Source of the DNA: Coriaria nepalensis
Lineage: Eukaryota; Streptophyta; Magnoliopsida; Cucurbitales; Coriariaceae
Length of the DNA stretch: 64,000 nucleotides
Assembly (NCBI GenBank): GCA_027186245.1
Contig: CP114481.1
Coordinates: forward strand, 40,641,501 to 40,705,500
Direction of reading: 5' to 3'
The notes beneath the pieces are model-generated. The model searched no databases. It was not told the origin of the DNA and saw only the letters and a list, made by a program, of their open reading frames with translations. Shown piece by piece: positions 36,501-49,560 of the stretch. The position numbers were made by a program, and so were the translations under genes. Position 1 is the first letter of the stretch, and each line of letters starts with the position of its first letter.

Positions 36501-36600
36501 CAAGTCAATAACTTACTCCAAAGCAAGTCGAACGAATTCTAGTTTTGCACTACAGGCACAACTTTTGTGCATAACTTGCGAATGATCATTGCAAGGAAAG
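33600..36600. repeat. Higher-order repeat, 21 monomers (about 2,983 bp), copy 1
   Basis: TGTATTGG at 34,190 returns at 37,173, and GACGCA at 34,424 returns at 37,407, both at 2,983 bp (21 monomers plus the insertion at 35,410). The second copy runs through about 36,600-38,100. A six-monomer step (852 bp) is nested inside, with GACGCA at 34,424 and 35,276. A two-monomer step joins the TTCGAAAG monomers at 36,101 and 36,385. Confidence 0.7.
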
Positions 36601-39600
36601 TGTGCATTCGTTTAACCTTAAAATCATTTCAATGAGTCATTTCAAGTCAATAACTTATATCAAAGCAAGTCGAACGAATTCTAGTTTTGCACTACACACA
36701 CAACTTTTGTGCATAACTTGCAAATGATCATTGCAAGGAAAGTGTGCATTCGTTTAACCTCAAAATTATTTCAATGAGTCATTTCAAGTCAATAACTTAT
36801 GTCAAAGCAATTCGAACGAACTCTAGTTTTCTAGTACAGACACAACTTTTGTGCATAACTTGCAAATGATCATTGCAAGGAAAGTGTGCATTCGTTTAAC
36901 CTTAAAATCATTTCAATGAGTTATTTCAAGTAAATAACTTATTTCAAAGCAAGTCGAACGAATTCTAGTTTTGCACTACAGACACAAGTTTTGTGCATAA
37001 CATGCGAATGATCATTGCAAGGAAAGTGTGCATTCGTTTATCCTTAAAATCATTTCAATGAGTCATTTCAAGTCAATAACTTATTTCAAAGCAAGTCGAA
37101 CGAATTCATGTTTTGCACTACAGACACAAGTTTTGTGCATAACATGCAAATGATCATTGCAAGGAAAGTGTGTATTGGTTTAACCTTAAAATCATTTCCA
37201 TGAGTCATTTCAAGTCAATAACTTATGTCAAAGCAAGTCGAACGAATTCTAGTTTTGCACTACACACACAACTTTTGTGCATAACATGCAAATGATCATT
37301 GCAAGGAAAGTGTGCATTCGTTTAACCTTAAAATCATTTCAATGAGTCATTTCTAGTCAATAACTTATGTCAAAGCAAGTCGAACGAATTCTAGTTTTCC
37401 AGTACAGACGCAACTTTTGTGCATAACTTGCAAATGATCATTGCAAGCAAAGTGTGCATTCGTTTATCCTTAAAATCATTTCAATCAGTCATTTCAAGTC
37501 AATAACTTCTTTCAAAGCAATTCGAACGAATTCTAGTTTTGCACTACAGACACAACTTTTGTGCATAACTTTCGAATGATCATTGCAAGGAAAGTGTGCA
37601 TTCGTTTAACCTTAAAATCATTTCAATGAGTCATTTCAAGTCAATAACTTATATCAAAGCAAGTCGAACGAATTCTAGTTTTGCACTACACACACAACTT
37701 TTGTGCATAACTTGCAAATGATCATTGCAAGGAAAGTGTGCATTCGTTTAACCTCAAAATCATTTCAATGAGTCATTTCAAGTCAATAACTTATGTCAAA
37801 GCAAGTCGAACAAATTCTAGTTTTGCACTACACACACAACTTTTGTGCATAACATGCAAATGATCATTGCAAGGAAAGTGTGCATTCGTTTAACCTTAAA
37901 ATCATTTCAATGAGTCATTTCGAGTCAATAACTTATGTCAAAGCAAGTCGAACGAATTCTAGTTTTCCAGTACAGACGCAACTTTTGTGCATAACTTGCA
38001 AATGATCATTGCAAGCAAAGTGTGCATTCGTTTATCCTTAAAATCATTTCAATCAGTCATTTCAAGTCAATAACTTCTTTCAAAGCAATTCGAACGAATT
38101 CAAGTTTTGCACTACAGACACAACTTTTGTGCATAACTTGCGAATGATCATTGCAAGGAAAGTGTGCATTCGTTTAACCTTAAAATCATTTCAATGAGTC
38201 ATTTCAAGTCAATAACTTATTTCGAAGCAAGTCGAACGAATTCAACTTTTGCACTACAGACACAAGTTTTGTGCATAACATGCAAATGATCATTGCAAGG
38301 AAAGTGTGCATTCGTTTATCCTTAAAATCATTTCAATGAGTCATTTCAAGTCAATAACTTATTTCAAAGCAAGTCGAACGAATTCAAGTTTTGCACTACA
38401 GACACAAGTTTTGTGCATAACATGCAAATGATCATTGCAAGGAAAGTGTGCATTCGTTTATCCTTAAAATCATTTCAATGAGGCATTTCAAGTCAATCAC
38501 TTATTTCAAAGCAATTCGAACGAATTCTATTTTTGCACTACAAACACAAGTTTTGTGCATAACTTCCAAATGATCATTGCAAGGAAAGTGTGCATTCGTT
38601 TAAAATTAAAATCATTTCAATGAGTCATTTCAAGTCAATAACTTACTCCAAAGCAAGTCGAACGAATTCTAGTTTTTCACTACAGACAGAACTTTTGTGC
38701 ATAACTTGCAAATGATCATTGCAAGGAAAGTGTGCATTCGTTTATCCTTAAAATCATTTCAATCAGTCATTTCAAGTCAATAACTTATTTCAAAGCAATT
38801 CGAACGAATTCTAGTTTTGCACTACAGACACAACTTTTGTGCATAACTAGCGAATGATCATTGCAAGGAAAGTGTGCATTCGTTTAACCTTAAAATCATT
38901 TCAATGAGTCATTTCAAGTCTATAACTTATATGAAAGCAAGTCGAACGAATTCTAGTTTTGCACTACACACACAACTTTTGTGCATAACTTGCAAATGAT
39001 CATTGCAAGCAAAGTGTGCATTCGTTTAAAATTAAAATCATTTCAATGAGTCATTTCAATTCAATAACTTATTTCAAAGCGAGTCGAACGAATTCAAGTT
39101 TTGCACTACAGACACAAGTTTTGTGCATAACATGCAAATGATCATTGCAAGGAAAGTGTGCATTCATTTAACCTTAAAATCATTTCAATGAGTCATTTCA
39201 AGTCTATAACTTATATCAAAGCAAGTCGAACGAATTCTAGTTTTGCACTACAGACACAACTTTTGTGCATAACTTGCGAATGATCATTGCAAGGAAAGAG
39301 TGCATTCGTTTAACCTTAAAATCATTTCAATGAGTCATTTCAAGTCAATAACTTATTTCAAAGCAAGTCGAACGAATTCAACTTTTGCACTACAGACACA
39401 AGTTTTGTGCATAACATGCAAATGATCATTGCAAGGAAAGTGTGCATTCGTTTAACCTTAAAATCATTTCAATGAGTCATTTCAAGTCAATAACTTATGT
39501 CAAAGCAAGTCGAACGAATTCTAGTTTTCCAGTACAGACATAACTTTTGTGCATAACTTGCAAATGATCATTGCAAGGAAAGTGTGCATTCGTTTAACCT

Positions 39601-39892
39601 TAAAATCATTTCAATGACTCATTTCAAGTCAATAACTTATTTCAAAGCAATTCGGATGAATTCTGTTTTTGCACTACAAACACAAGTTTTGTGCATAACT
39701 TGCAAATGATCATTTCAAGAAAAGTGTGCATTCATTTAACCTTAAAATCATTTCAATCAGTCATTTCAAGTCAATATCATATTTCAAAGCAATTCAAACG
39801 AATTCTATTTTTGCACTACAAACACAACGTTTGTGCATAACTTGCAAATGATCAATGCAAGGAAAGTGTCTATTCGTTTAACCTTAAAATCA
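36600..39892. repeat. Right-domain monomers; copies of 22-25 kb and of 33.6 kb
   Basis: This stretch belongs at once to the 21-monomer pair (with 33,600-36,600) and the 105-monomer pair (with 22,100-25,330), so at least three related copies of the same subtype order exist in the window. The GACGCA cassette is again doubled at a four-monomer step (37,407 and 37,975), exactly as at 22,495 and 23,063. Confidence 0.75.
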
Positions 39893-41880
39893 TTTAAATG
39901 AGTCATTTCAAGTCAATAACTTATTTCAAAGCAAGTCGAACGAATTCAAGTTTTGCACTACAGACACAAGTTTTGTGCATAACATGCAAATGATCATTGC
40001 AAGGAAAGTGTGCATTCGTTTAACCTTAAAATCATTTCAATGAGTCATTTCAAGTCAATAACTTATTTCAAAGGAAGTCGAACAAATTCAAGTTTTGCAC
40101 TACAGACGCAAGTTTTGTGCATAACATGCAAATGATCATTGCAAGGAAAGTGTGCATTCGTTTAACCTTAAAATCATTTCAATGAGGCATTTCAAGTCAA
40201 TCACTTATTTCAAAGCAATTCGAACGAATTCTATTTTTGCACTACAAACACAAGTTTTGTGCATAACTTCCAAATGATCATTGCAAGGAAAGTGTGCATT
40301 CGTTTAACCTTAAAATCATTTCAATGAGTCATTACAAGTCAATAAGTTATGTCAAAGCAAGTCGAACGAATTCTAGTTTTCCAGTACAGACACAACTTTT
40401 GTGCATAACTTCCAAATGATCATTGCAAGGAAAGTGTGCATTCGTTTAACCTTAAAATCATTTCAATGAGTTATTTCAAGTAAATAACTTATTTCAAAGC
40501 AAGTCAAACGAATTCTAGTTTTGCACTACAGACACAACTTTTGTGCATAACTTGCAAATGATCATTGCAAGGAAAGTGTGCATTCGTTTAACCTTAAAAT
40601 CATTTCGATGAGTCATTTCAAGTCAATAACTTATTTCGGAGGAAGTCGAACGAATTCTAGTTTTGCACTACAGACACAACTTTTGTGCATAAAATGCAAA
40701 TGATCATTGCAAGGAAAGTGTGCATTCGTTTATCCTTAAAATCATTTCAATGAGTCATTTCAAGTCAATAACTTATTTCAAAGCAAGTCGAACGAATTCA
40801 TGTTTTGCACTACAGACACAAGTTTTGTGCATAACATGCAAATGATCATTGCAAGGAAAGTGTGCATTGGTTTAACCTTAAAATCATTTCAATGAGTCAT
40901 TTCAAGTCAATAACTTATGTCAAAGCAAGTCGAACGAATTCTAGTTTTGCACTACACACACAACTTTTGTGCATAACATGCAAATGATCATTGCAAGGAA
41001 AGTGTGCATTCGTTTAACCTTAAAATCATTTCAATGAGTCATTTCGAGTCAATAACTTATGTCAAAGCAAGTCGAACGAATTCTAGTTTTCCAGTACAGA
41101 CGCAACTTTTGTGCATAACTTGCAAATGATCATTGCAAGCAAAGTGTGCATTCGTTTATCCTTAAAATCTTTTCAATCTGTCATTTCAAGTCAATAACTT
41201 CTTTCAAAGCAATTCGAACGAATTCTAGTTTTGCACTACAGACACAACTTTTGTGCATAACTTGCGAATGATCATTGCAAGGAAAGTGTGCATTCGTTTA
41301 ACCTTAAAATCATTTCAATGAGTCATTTCAAGTCAATAACTTATTTCAAAGCAAGTCGAACGAATTCAACTTTTGCACTACAGACACAAGTTTTGTGCAT
41401 AACATGCAAATGATCATTGCAAGGAAAGTGTGTATTCGTTTATCCTTAAAATCATTTCAATGAGTCATTTCAAGTCAATAACTTATTTCAAAGCAAGTCG
41501 AACGAATTCATGTTTTGCACTACAGACACAAGTTTTGTGCATAACATGCAAATGATCATTGCAAGGAAAGTGTGCATTCGTTTATCCTTAAAATCATTTC
41601 AATGAGTCATTTCAAGTCAATAACTTATTTCAAAGCAAGTCGAACGAATTCAAGTTTTGCACTACAGACACAAGTTTTGTGCATAACATGCAAATGATCA
41701 TTGCAAGGAAAGTGTGCATTCGTTTATCCTTAAAATCATTTCAATGAGTCATTTCGAGTCAATAACTTATGTCAAAGCAAGTCGAACGAATTCTAGTTTT
41801 CCAGTACAGACGCAACTTTTGTGCATAACTTGCAAATGATCATTGCAAGGAAAGTGTGCATTCGTTTATCCTTAAAATCA
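39893..41880. repeat. Higher-order repeat, 14 monomers (1,988 bp), copy 1
   Basis: Exactly 14 full-length monomers. Matching markers 1,988 bp apart include GGAAGTCG at 40,073 and 42,061, CATTACAAGTCAATAAG near 40,331 and 42,319, GTTATTTCAAG at 40,470 and 42,458, GCATAAAATGC near 40,688 and 42,676, AAATCTTTTCAATCTG near 41,166 and 43,154, and TGTGTATTCG near 41,429 and 43,417. Confidence 0.85.
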
Positions 41881-43521
41881 TTTCAATGAGTCATTTCAAG
41901 TCAATAACTTATTTCAAAGCAAGTCGAACGAATTCAAGTTTTGCACTACAGACACAAGTTTTGTGCATAACATGCAAATGATCATTGCAAGGAAAGTGTG
42001 CATTCGTTTAACCTTAAAATCATTTCAATGAGTCATTTCAAGTCAATAACTTATTTCAAAGGAAGTCGAACAAATTCAAGTTTTGCACTACAGACGCAAG
42101 TTTTGTGCATAACATGCAAATGATCATTGCAAGGAAAGTGTGCATTCGTTTAACCTTAAAATCATTTCAATGAGGCATTTCAAGTCAATCACTTATTTCA
42201 AAGCAATTCGAACGAATTCTATTTTTGCACTACAAACACAAGTTTTGTGCATAACTTCCAAATGATCATTGCAAGGAAAGTGTGCATTCGTTTAACCTTA
42301 AAATCATTTCAATGAGTCATTACAAGTCAATAAGTTATGTCAAAGCAAGTCGAACGAATTCTAGTTTTCCAGTACAGACACAACTTTTGTGCATAACTTC
42401 CAAATGATCATTGCAAGGAAAGTGTGCATTCGTTTAACCTTAAAATCATTTCAATGAGTTATTTCAAGTAAATAACTTATTTCAAAGCAAGTCAAACGAA
42501 TTCTAGTTTTGCACTACAGACACAACTTTTGTGCATAACTTGCAAATGATCATTGCAAGGAAAGTGTGCATTCGTTTAACCTTAAAATCATTTCGATGAG
42601 TCATTTCAAGTCAATAACTTATTTCGGAGGAAGTCGAACGAATTCTAGTTTTGCACTACAGACACAACTTTTGTGCATAAAATGCAAATGATCATTGCAA
42701 GGAAAGTGTGCATTCGTTTATCCTTAAAATCATTTCAATGAGTCATTTCAAGTCAATAACTTATTTCAAAGCAAGTCGAACGAATTCATGTTTTGCACTA
42801 CAGACACAAGTTTTGTGCATAACATGCAAATGATCATTGCAAGGAAAGTGTGCATTGGTTTAACCTTAAAATCATTTCAATGAGTCATTTCAAGTCAATA
42901 ACTTATGTCAAAGCAAGTCGAACGAATTCTAGTTTTGCACTACACACACAACTTTTGTGCATAACATGCAAATGATCATTGCAAGGAAAGTGTGCATTCG
43001 TTTAACCTTAAAATCATTTCAATGAGTCATTTCGAGTCAATAACTTATGTCAAAGCAAGTCGAACGAATTCTAGTTTTCCAGTACAGACGCAACTTTTGT
43101 GCATAACTTGCAAATGATCATTGCAAGCAAAGTGTGCATTCGTTTATCCTTAAAATCTTTTCAATCTGTCATTTCAAGTCAATAACTTCTTTCAAAGCAA
43201 TTCGAACGAATTCTAGTTTTGCACTACAGACACAACTTTTGTGCATAACTTGCGAATGATCATTGCAAGGAAAGTGTGCATTCGTTTAACCTTAAAATCA
43301 TTTCAATGAGTCATTTCAAGTCAATAACTTATTTCAAAGCAAGTCGAACGAATTCAACTTTTGCACTACAGACACAAGTTTTGTGCATAACATGCAAATG
43401 ATCATTGCAAGGAAAGTGTGTATTCGTTTATCCTTAAAATCATTTCAATGAGTCATTTCAAGTCAATAACTTATTTCAAAGCAAGTCGAACGAATTCATG
43501 TTTTGCACTACAGACACAACT
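41881..43521. repeat. Higher-order repeat, 14 monomers, copy 2 (about 11.5 monomers)
   Basis: By eye it is identical to 39,893-41,533. It ends where CACAAGTTTTG of copy 1 corresponds to CACAACTTTTG near 43,517. With the 28-30 kb pair this is the best candidate for recent amplification. Confidence 0.85.
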
Positions 43522-46500
43522 TTTGTGCATAACATGCAAATGATCATTGCAAGGAAAGTGTGCATTCGTTTAACCTTAAAATCATTTCAATGAGTCATTT
43601 CGAGTCAATAACTTATGTCAAAGCAAGTCGAACGAATTCTAGTTTTCCAGTACAGACGCAACTTTTGTGCATAACTTGCAAATGATCATTGCAAGCAAAG
43701 TGTGCATTCGTTTATCCTTAAAATCATTTCAATCTGTCATTTCAAGTCAATAACTTCTTTCAAAGCAATTCGAACGAATTCTAGTTTTGCACTACAGACA
43801 CAACTTTTGTGCATAACTTGCGAATGATCATTGCAAGGAAAGGGTGCATTCGTTTAACCTTAAAATCATTTCAATGAGTCATTTCAAGTCAATAACTTAT
43901 TTCAAAGCAAGTCGAACGAATTCAACTTTTGCACTACAGACACAAGTTTTGTGCATAACATGCAAATGATCATTGCAAGGAAAGTGTGCATTCGTTTATC
44001 CTTAAAATCATTTCAATCAGTCATTTCAAGTCAATAACTTATTTCAAAGCAATTCGAACGAATTCTAGTTTTGCACTACAGACACAACTTTTGTGCATAA
44101 CTTGCGAATGATCATTGCAAGGAAAGTGTGCATTCGTTTAACCTTAAAATCATTTCAATGAGTCATTTCAAGTCAATAACTTATTTCAAAGGAAGTCGAA
44201 CAAATTCAAGTTTTGCACTATATACGCAAGTTTTGTGCATAACATGCAAATGATCATTGCAAGGAAAGTGTGCATTCGTTTATCCTTAAAATCATTTCAA
44301 TGAGGCATTTCAAGTCAATCACTTATTTCAAAGCAATTCGAACGAATTCTATTTTTGCACTACCAACACAAGTTTTGTGCATAACTTCCAAATGATCATT
44401 GCAAGGAAAGTGTGCAGTCGTTTAACCTTAAAATCATTTCAATGAGTCATTTCAAGTCAATAACTTATATCAAAGCAAGTCGAACGAATTCTAGTTTTGC
44501 ACTACACACACAACTTTTGTGCATAACTTGCAAATGATCATTGCAAGGAAAGTGTGCATTCGTTTTTCCTTAAAATCATTTCAATCAGTCATTTCAAGTC
44601 AATAACTTATTTCAAAGCAATTCGAACGAATTCTAGTTTTGCACTACAGACACAACTTTTGTGCATAACTTGCGAATGATCATTGCAAGGAAAGTGTGCA
44701 TTCGTTTATCCTTAAAATCATTTCAATGAGGCATTTCAAGTCAATCACTTATTTCAAAGCAATTCGAACGAATTCTATTTTTGCACTACAAACACAAGTT
44801 TTGTGCATAACTTCCAAATGATCATTGCAAGGAAAGTGTGCATTCGTTTAAAATTAAAATCATTTCAATGAGTCATTTCAAGTCAATAACTTACTCCAAA
44901 GCAAGTCGAACGAATTCTAGTTTTGCACTACAGACACAACTTTTGTGCATAACTTGCAAATGATCATTGCAAGGAAAGTGTGCATTCGTTTATCCTTAAA
45001 ATCATTTCAATCAGTCATTTCAAGTCAATAACTTATTTCAAAGCAATTCGAACGAATTCTAGTTTTGCACTACAGACACAACTTTTGTGCATAACTTGCG
45101 AATGATCATTGCAAGGAAAGTGTGCATTCGTTTAACCTTAAAATCATTTCAATGAGTCATTTCAAGTCAATAACTTATTTCAAAGCAAGTCGAACGAATT
45201 CAAGTTTTGCACTACAGACGCAAGTTTTGTGCATAACATGCAAATGATCATTGGAAGGAAAGTGTGCATTCGTTTATCCTTAAAATCATTTCAATGAGGC
45301 ATTTCAAGTCAATCACTTATTTCAAAGCAATTCGAACGAATTCTATTTTTGCACTACAAACACAAGTTTTGTGCATAACTTCCAAATGATCATTGCAAGG
45401 AAAGTGTGCATTCGTTTAAAATTAAAATCATTTCAATGAGTCATTTCAAGTCAATAACTTACTCCAAAGCAAGTCGAACGAATTCTAGTTTTGCACTACA
45501 GACACAACTTTTGTGCATAACTTGCGAATGATCATTGCAAGGAAAGTGTGCATTCGTTTATCCTTAAAATCATTTCAATCAGTCATTTCAAGTCAATAAC
45601 TTATTTCAAAGCAATTCGAACGAATTCTAGTTTTGCACTACAGACACAACTTTTGTGCATAACTTGCGAATGATCATTGCAAGGAAAGTGTGCATTCGTT
45701 TAACCTTAAAATCATTTCAATGAGTCATTTCAAGTCAATAACTTATTTCAAAGGAAGTCGAACAAATTCAAGTTTTGCACTATAGACGCAAGTTTTGTGC
45801 ATAACATGCAAATGATCATTGCAAGGAAAGTGTGCATTCGTTTATCCTTAAAATCATTTCAATGAGGCATTTCAAGTCAATCACTTATTTCAAAGCAATT
45901 CGAACGAATTCTATTTTTGCACTACAAACACAAGTTTTGTGCATAACTTCCAAATGATCATTGCAAGGAAAGTGTGCAGTCGTTTAACCTTAAAATCATT
46001 TCAATGAGTCATTTCAAGTCAATAACTTATATCAAAGCAAGTCGAACGAATTCTAGTTTTGCACTACACACACAACTTTTGTGCATAACATGCAAATGAT
46101 CATTGCAAGGAAAGTGTGCATTCGTTTTTCCTTAAAATCATTTCAATGAGGCATTTCAAGTCAATCACTTATTTCAAAGCAATTCGAAAGAATTCTATTT
46201 TTGCACTACAAACACAAGTTTTGTGCATAACTTCCAAATGATCATTGCAAGTAAAGTGTGCATTCGTTTATCCTTAAAATCATTTCAATGAGTCATTTCA
46301 AGTCAATAACTTATTTCAAAGGAAGTCGAACAAATTCAAGTTTTGCACTATAGACGCAAGTTTTGTGCATAACATGCAAATGATCATTGCAAGGAAAGTG
46401 TGCATTCGTTTATCCTTAAAATCATTTCAATGAGGCATTTCAAGTCAATAACTTACTCCAAAGCAAGTCGAACGAATTCTAGTTTTGCACTACAGACAAA

Positions 46501-46720
46501 ACTTTTGTGCATAACTTGCAAATGATCATTGCAAGGAAAGTGTGCATTCGTTTATCCTTAAAATCATTTCAATCAGTCATTTCAAGTCAATAACTTATTT
46601 CAAAGCAATTCGAACGAATTCTAGTTTTGCACTACAGACACAACTTTTGTGCATAACTTGCGAATGATCATTGCAAGGAAAGTGTGCATTCGTTTAACCT
46701 TAAAATCATTTCAATGAGTC
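43522..46720. repeat. Right-domain mosaic with ACTATAGACGCAAG monomers
   Basis: Related monomers carrying CACTATAGACGC or CACTATATACGC sit at 44,219, 45,781 and 46,349, spaced by 11 and 4 monomers. A further copy lies at 28,029. The segment repeats the order GAGGCAT monomer, GTGCAGTCG monomer, then ATATCAAAG monomer, near 44,411 and 45,971. No fixed unit tiles it. Confidence 0.75.
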
Positions 46721-46734
46721 ATTTCAAGTCAATA

Positions 46735-49560
46735 ACTTATATCAAAGCAAGTCGAACGAATTCTAGTTTTGCATTACGCACACAACTTTTGTGCATAACT
46801 TGCAAATGATCATTGCAAGGAAAGTGTGGATTCGTTTAACCTCAAAATCATTTCAATGAGTCATTTCAAGTCAATAACTTATGTCAAAGCAATTCGAACG
46901 AATTCTAGTTTTCCAGTACAGACACAACTTTTGTGCATAACTTGCAAATGATCATTGCAAGGAAAGTGTGCATTCGTTTAACCTTAAAATCATTTCAATG
47001 AGTTATTTCAAGTAAATAACTTATTTCAAAGCAAGTCAAACGAATTCTAGTTTTGCACTACAGACACAACTTTTTTGCATAACTTGCAAATGATCATTGC
47101 AAGGAAAGTGTGCATTCGTTTAACCTTAAAATCATTTCGATGAGTCATTTCAAGTCAATAACTTATTTCGGAGGAAGTCGAACGAATTCTAGTTTTGCAC
47201 TACAGACGCAAGTTTTGTGCATAACATGCAAATGATCATTGCAAGGAAAGTGTGCATTCGTTTATCCTTAAAATCATTTCAATGAGGCATTTCAAGTCAA
47301 TCACTTATTTCAAAGCAATTCGAACGAATTCTAGTTTTGCACTACACACACAAGTTTTGTGCATAACATGCAAATGATCATTGCAAGGAAAGTGTGCATT
47401 GGTTTAACCTTAAAATCATTTCAATGAGTCATTTCAAGTCAATAACTTATGTCAAAGCAAGTCGAACGAATTCTAGTTTTGCACTACACACACAACTTTT
47501 GTGCATAACATGCAAATGATCATTGCAAGGAAAGTGTGCATTGGTTTAACCTTAAAATCATTTCAATGAGTCATTTCAAGTCAATAACTTATGTCAAAGC
47601 AAGTCGAACGAATTCTAGTTTTGCACTACACACACAACTTTTTCGCATAACATGCAAATGATCATTGCAAGGAAAGTGTGCATTCGTTTAACCTTAAAAT
47701 CATTTCAATGAGTCATTTCGAGTCAATAACTTATGTCAAAGCAAGTCGAACGAATTCTAGTTTTCCAGTACAGACGCAACTTTTGTGCATAACTTGCAAA
47801 TGATCATTGCAAGCAAAGTGCGCATTCGTTTATCCTTAAAATCATTTCAATCTGTCATTTCAAGTCAATAACTTATTTCAAAGCAAGTCGAACGAATTCT
47901 AGTTTTGCGTTACGCACACAACTTTTGTGCATAACTTGCAAATGATCATTGCAAGGAAAGTGTGGATTCGTTTAACCTCAAAATCATTTCAATGAGTCAT
48001 TTCAAGTCAATAACTTATGTCAAAGCAATTCGAACGAATTCTAGTTTTCCAGTACAGACACAACTTTTGTGCATAACTTGCAAATGATCATTGCAAGGAA
48101 AGTGTGCATTCGTTTAACCTTAAAATCATTTCAATGAGTTATTTCAAGTAAATAACTTATTTCAAAGCAAGTCAAACGAATTCTAGTTTTGCACTACAGA
48201 CACAACTTTTTTGCATAACTTGCAAATGATCATTGCAAGCAAAGTGTGCATTCGTTTATCCTTAAAATCATTTCAATCTGTCATTTCAAGTCAATAACTT
48301 ATTTCGGAGGAAGTCGAACGAATTCTAGTTTTGCACTACAGACGCAAGTTTTGTGCATAACATGCAAATGATCATTGCAAGGAAAGTGTGCATTCGTTTA
48401 TCCTTAAAATCATTTCAATGAGGCATTTCAAGTCAATCACTTATTTCAAAGCAATTCGAACGAATTCTATTTTTGCACTACAAACACAAGTTTTGTGCAT
48501 AACATGCAAATGATCATTGCAAGGAAAGTGTGCATTGGTTTAACCTTAAAATCATTTCAATGAGTCATTTCAAGTCAATAACTTATGTCAAAGCAAGTCG
48601 AACGAATTCTAGTTTTGCACTACACACACAACTTTTGTGCATAACATGCAAATGATCATTGCAAGGAAAGTGTGCATTGGTTTAACCTTAAAATCATTTC
48701 AATGAGTCATTTCAAGTCAATAACTTATGTCAAAGCAAGTCGAACGAATTCTAGTTTTGCACTACACACACAACTTTTGTGCATAACATGCAAATGATCA
48801 TTGCAAGGAAAGTGTGCATTCGTTTAACCTTAAAATCATTTCAATGAGTTATTTCAAGTAAATAACTTATTTCAAAGCAAGTCAAACGAATTCTAGTTTT
48901 GCACTACAGACACAACTTTTTTGCATAACTTGCAAATGATCATTGCAAGGAAAGTGTGCATTCGTTTAACCTTAAAATCATTTCGATGAGTCATTTCGAG
49001 TCAATAACTTATGTCAAAGCAAGTCGAACGAATTCTAGTTTTCCAGTACAGACGCAACTTTTGTGCATAACTTGCAAATGATCATTGCAAGCAAAGTGTG
49101 CATTCGTTTATCCTTAAAATCATTTCAATCTGTCATTTCAAGTCAATAACTTCTTTCAAAGCAATTCGAACGAATTCTAGTTTTGCACTACAGACACAAC
49201 TTTTGTGCATAACTTGCGAATGATCATTGCAAGGAAAGTGTGTATTCGTTTAACCTTAAAATCATTTCAATGAGTCATTGCAAGTCAATAACTTATTTCA
49301 AAGCAAGTCGAACGAATTCAACTTTTGCACTACAGACACAAGTTTTGTGCATAACATGCAAATGATCATTGCAAGGAAAGTGTGCATTGGTTTAACCTTA
49401 AAATCATTTCAATGAGTCATTTCAAGTCAATAACTTATGTCAAAGCAAGTTGAACGAATTCTAGTTTTGCACTACACACACAACTTTTGTGCATAACATG
49501 CAAATGATCATTGCAAGGAAAGTGTGCATTGGTTTAACCTTAAAATCATTTCAATGAGTC
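46735..49560. repeat. 8- and 20-monomer repeats with recombinant monomers
   Basis: GCATTACGC at 46,771 recurs as GCGTTACGC at 47,907 (8 monomers) and as GCATTACGC at 49,611 (20 monomers). CGGAGGAAG at 47,170 recurs at 48,306 and 50,010. GTTATTTCAAG occurs at 47,002, 48,138, 48,848 and 49,842. Two monomers look chimeric. The one starting near 47,813 joins an ATCCTTAAAA/ATCTGTCAT front to a GCGTTACGC rear. The one near 48,240 joins the same front to a CGGAGGAAG rear. They are natural candidates for crossover joints. Confidence 0.75.
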
